DNA from: Triglochin maritima
Taxonomy: Eukaryota > Streptophyta > Magnoliopsida > Alismatales > Juncaginaceae
Assembly: GCA_963682175.1 (NCBI GenBank)
Contig: OY821793.1
Span: 29,836,391-29,900,390 of the forward strand
Direction: 5' to 3'
DNA length: 64,000 nt
This document shows positions 62,356 through 64,000 of this stretch, one piece after another. The position numbers and the translations under genes were made by a program. How positions within the stretch are numbered: position 1 is the stretch's first letter; the number at the start of each line of letters is the position of its first letter. The notes beneath the pieces were generated by a model that saw only the letters and a program-made list of their open reading frames with translations, did no database searches and had not been told where the DNA came from.

Positions 62356-64000
62356 CAGCAACTTCCACTTGCACAGAGAGATCTGATCCCAATGAGTAGT
62401 GTACATCATGCACTACCTCATTTAGTTTTATATTTGATTTTATAAGTACCTTGAATCCTTGATAGAAGGATGAAACGCAATTATATAGTTGTATAATATG
62501 TGTACCAATTGAAAGTCGACACCTCGATCTTTTCTTCTTCTTGGCTTCACTTTGAAAGTGTTTTTGTAACTGTTTACTAATTGACATATATGATTTTGCC
62601 TATATACCATAGGCTAACTAAAAATCTATAATCTACAAAACTAAGGTGATTAACATAGTTTATCTTGAAAATATAATCAAGAGAGAATATTGAAATTATC
62701 CCAACCTGTGTTTTCTAATCACCCATTGAGATGCCTTAATTAAATTAATCACATATATAACTAACTCACTCTCACATGGTTTTCCATTAAGAAAGTGGGG
62801 GCAAGTGTACAGTGATTGGATAGATTCAATTTCTTGGCTGCTAGACAAAATAAATGTAGGATTACATTTTGTTAGAGAGATCATAACATAAAATTAGGGA
62901 AGATAAACAAATCATGAGAAAATTATACATCTTGCGAGGATTACCATATATCCGGCGCTTAATGTTGTATCTATCGATATATAGTGAATTTTGTGTTTGC
63001 TATTTCACTTAATTTTCTCCATATGGTGGATTTTAATCCAATGGTTGAGAATTTTTTCTCTAAAATCTCTTCCTCGCTATTCGAGATTAATTTAATTTCA
63101 CCCTCAAAAAAATTGGAAAGAAAACACACACCACAAACCATTCCACCACCAACTAGCTAGCCACACTTCTTTTTGGGTGTGTGATCACATGTGGTATGAC
63201 CAAACCAATCAACAATAGTATCATGCTAAAATAAAGACAACTTAATTACAAAAAAAACTGAAATTAGCTAGTGTACGTTTGAGTGTGGAGAGAAAAGGAG
63301 GAGAGGAAGAGCGCAATTTACGTGGTTCCAGACTTGCAAGCCAACCCTATCAACCCGAATCTATTGTTTGGACAAAAGTAATGGGTTTGCTTCAAAGCCA
63401 TCCGAATCTCACCACCACACTTAACCCCCATCTCTCTCCTCTTCTCTCTCTATCACTCTTCCGAGATTTTAGTTTTTTTCTATTAGGAATATTTACATCA
63501 ATACCCTTGAAGTACTAAAAATAACATTAACTTTTACAATATCGGAAACCATTTGATTTGATTGACTTCTTTCGAATGTACCATCTATATATGAACTCCC
63601 TTCAGTTGGAAGAACATTAATTCAAAATTACAACCGCTAAATTGGCTGACTAGTAGTTATTATATCGTATTGTTGTGATCATTTTTTACACAAAAAGAAA
63701 CATACATCGTTGGTAAGTTCTTGGTTATCTAGAAGTATTATTTTTAGGACCAGTTGAAATACAATATTACAGGAATTATAAACCTATTTCTCAAATCCAT
63801 CTTTTATGAAGCATGAGCCAACCGAAATTATCGAACATAGTATGACACTAGAATTACAATTAAATAAATAAAAGAAAGTAACCGGGACTATAGTGGCAAG
63901 GATCCAATCCAATTGAATGTTATTTAGGATAATTTAAAAAACCAAAATGTGTTTTTGCTACTTTCATACATTTCAAGGGTATATGAGCAAATATCACTCT
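62356..64000. other. Intergenic to window end, no supported gene
   Basis: AT-rich. The open frame at 63279-63518 is low-complexity (Leu/Ser, from CT-rich DNA) with no recognised domain. No repeat family was recognised. Confidence 0.5.

Noticed and set aside
1..64000. Bacterial-type or viral gene cluster as the hidden novel system
   Set aside because: All recognisable coding sequence is plant gene or plant transposon; no contiguous set of unknown ORFs, no operon spacing and no viral hallmark genes were seen.

Overview
This window looks like nuclear DNA of a flowering plant, probably a eudicot. It is AT-rich and holds spliced genes with GT..AG introns. Plant-specific families are present (a MORF organellar RNA-editing factor, a tonoplast-intrinsic aquaporin, a long glycine-rich wall-type protein). 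Much of the rest is transposon debris of nearly every plant class. The species cannot be named from the sequence alone.

Five host genes can be modelled. A single-exon glycine-rich secreted protein lies at 5725-7566 (+). A MORF1-type gene lies at 9455-13911 (+, 5 exons, 401 aa), with a PIF/Harbinger transposon in intron 1. A RABC2/Rab18-type small GTPase lies at 15354-22117 (+, 6 exons, 210 codons); it carries an in-frame TAG as the last codon of exon 4 and a retroelement-like insertion in intron 5. A TIP1 (gamma-TIP) aquaporin lies at 31010-32784 (-, 3 exons, 253 aa). A CHYR1/RCHY1-type CHY zinc-finger RING ubiquitin ligase lies at 42467-46146 (-, 10 exons, 262 aa). A fragment of a tRNA m7G methyltransferase gene (28370-28658, -) is a pseudogene. 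The genes look functionally unrelated and there is no operon-like logic.

The rest is mobile DNA: a fold-back element (604-1446), Ty1/copia debris (1950-3067), a MULE/FAR1-type remnant (23330-24080), a TIR element with an internal hairpin and a hierarchical 22-bp/112-bp tandem array (25303-27682), an RTE-clade LINE (33991-37272), three hAT-type MITEs with perfect 8-bp target duplications, CACTA-type termini, at least three further PIF/Harbinger-like MITEs sharing ends with the element in MORF1, and a 2.08-kb solo LTR with a 5-bp target duplication (58922-60999).

The most striking structural feature is a direct tandem duplication of 4,363 bp (47613-51975 and 51976-56338). The copies appear identical where I compared them, with GGT microhomology at the junction. 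It is either a very recent segmental duplication or an assembly artefact. I found no CRISPR array, rRNA, convincing tRNA, or prokaryote-like defence or biosynthetic system.
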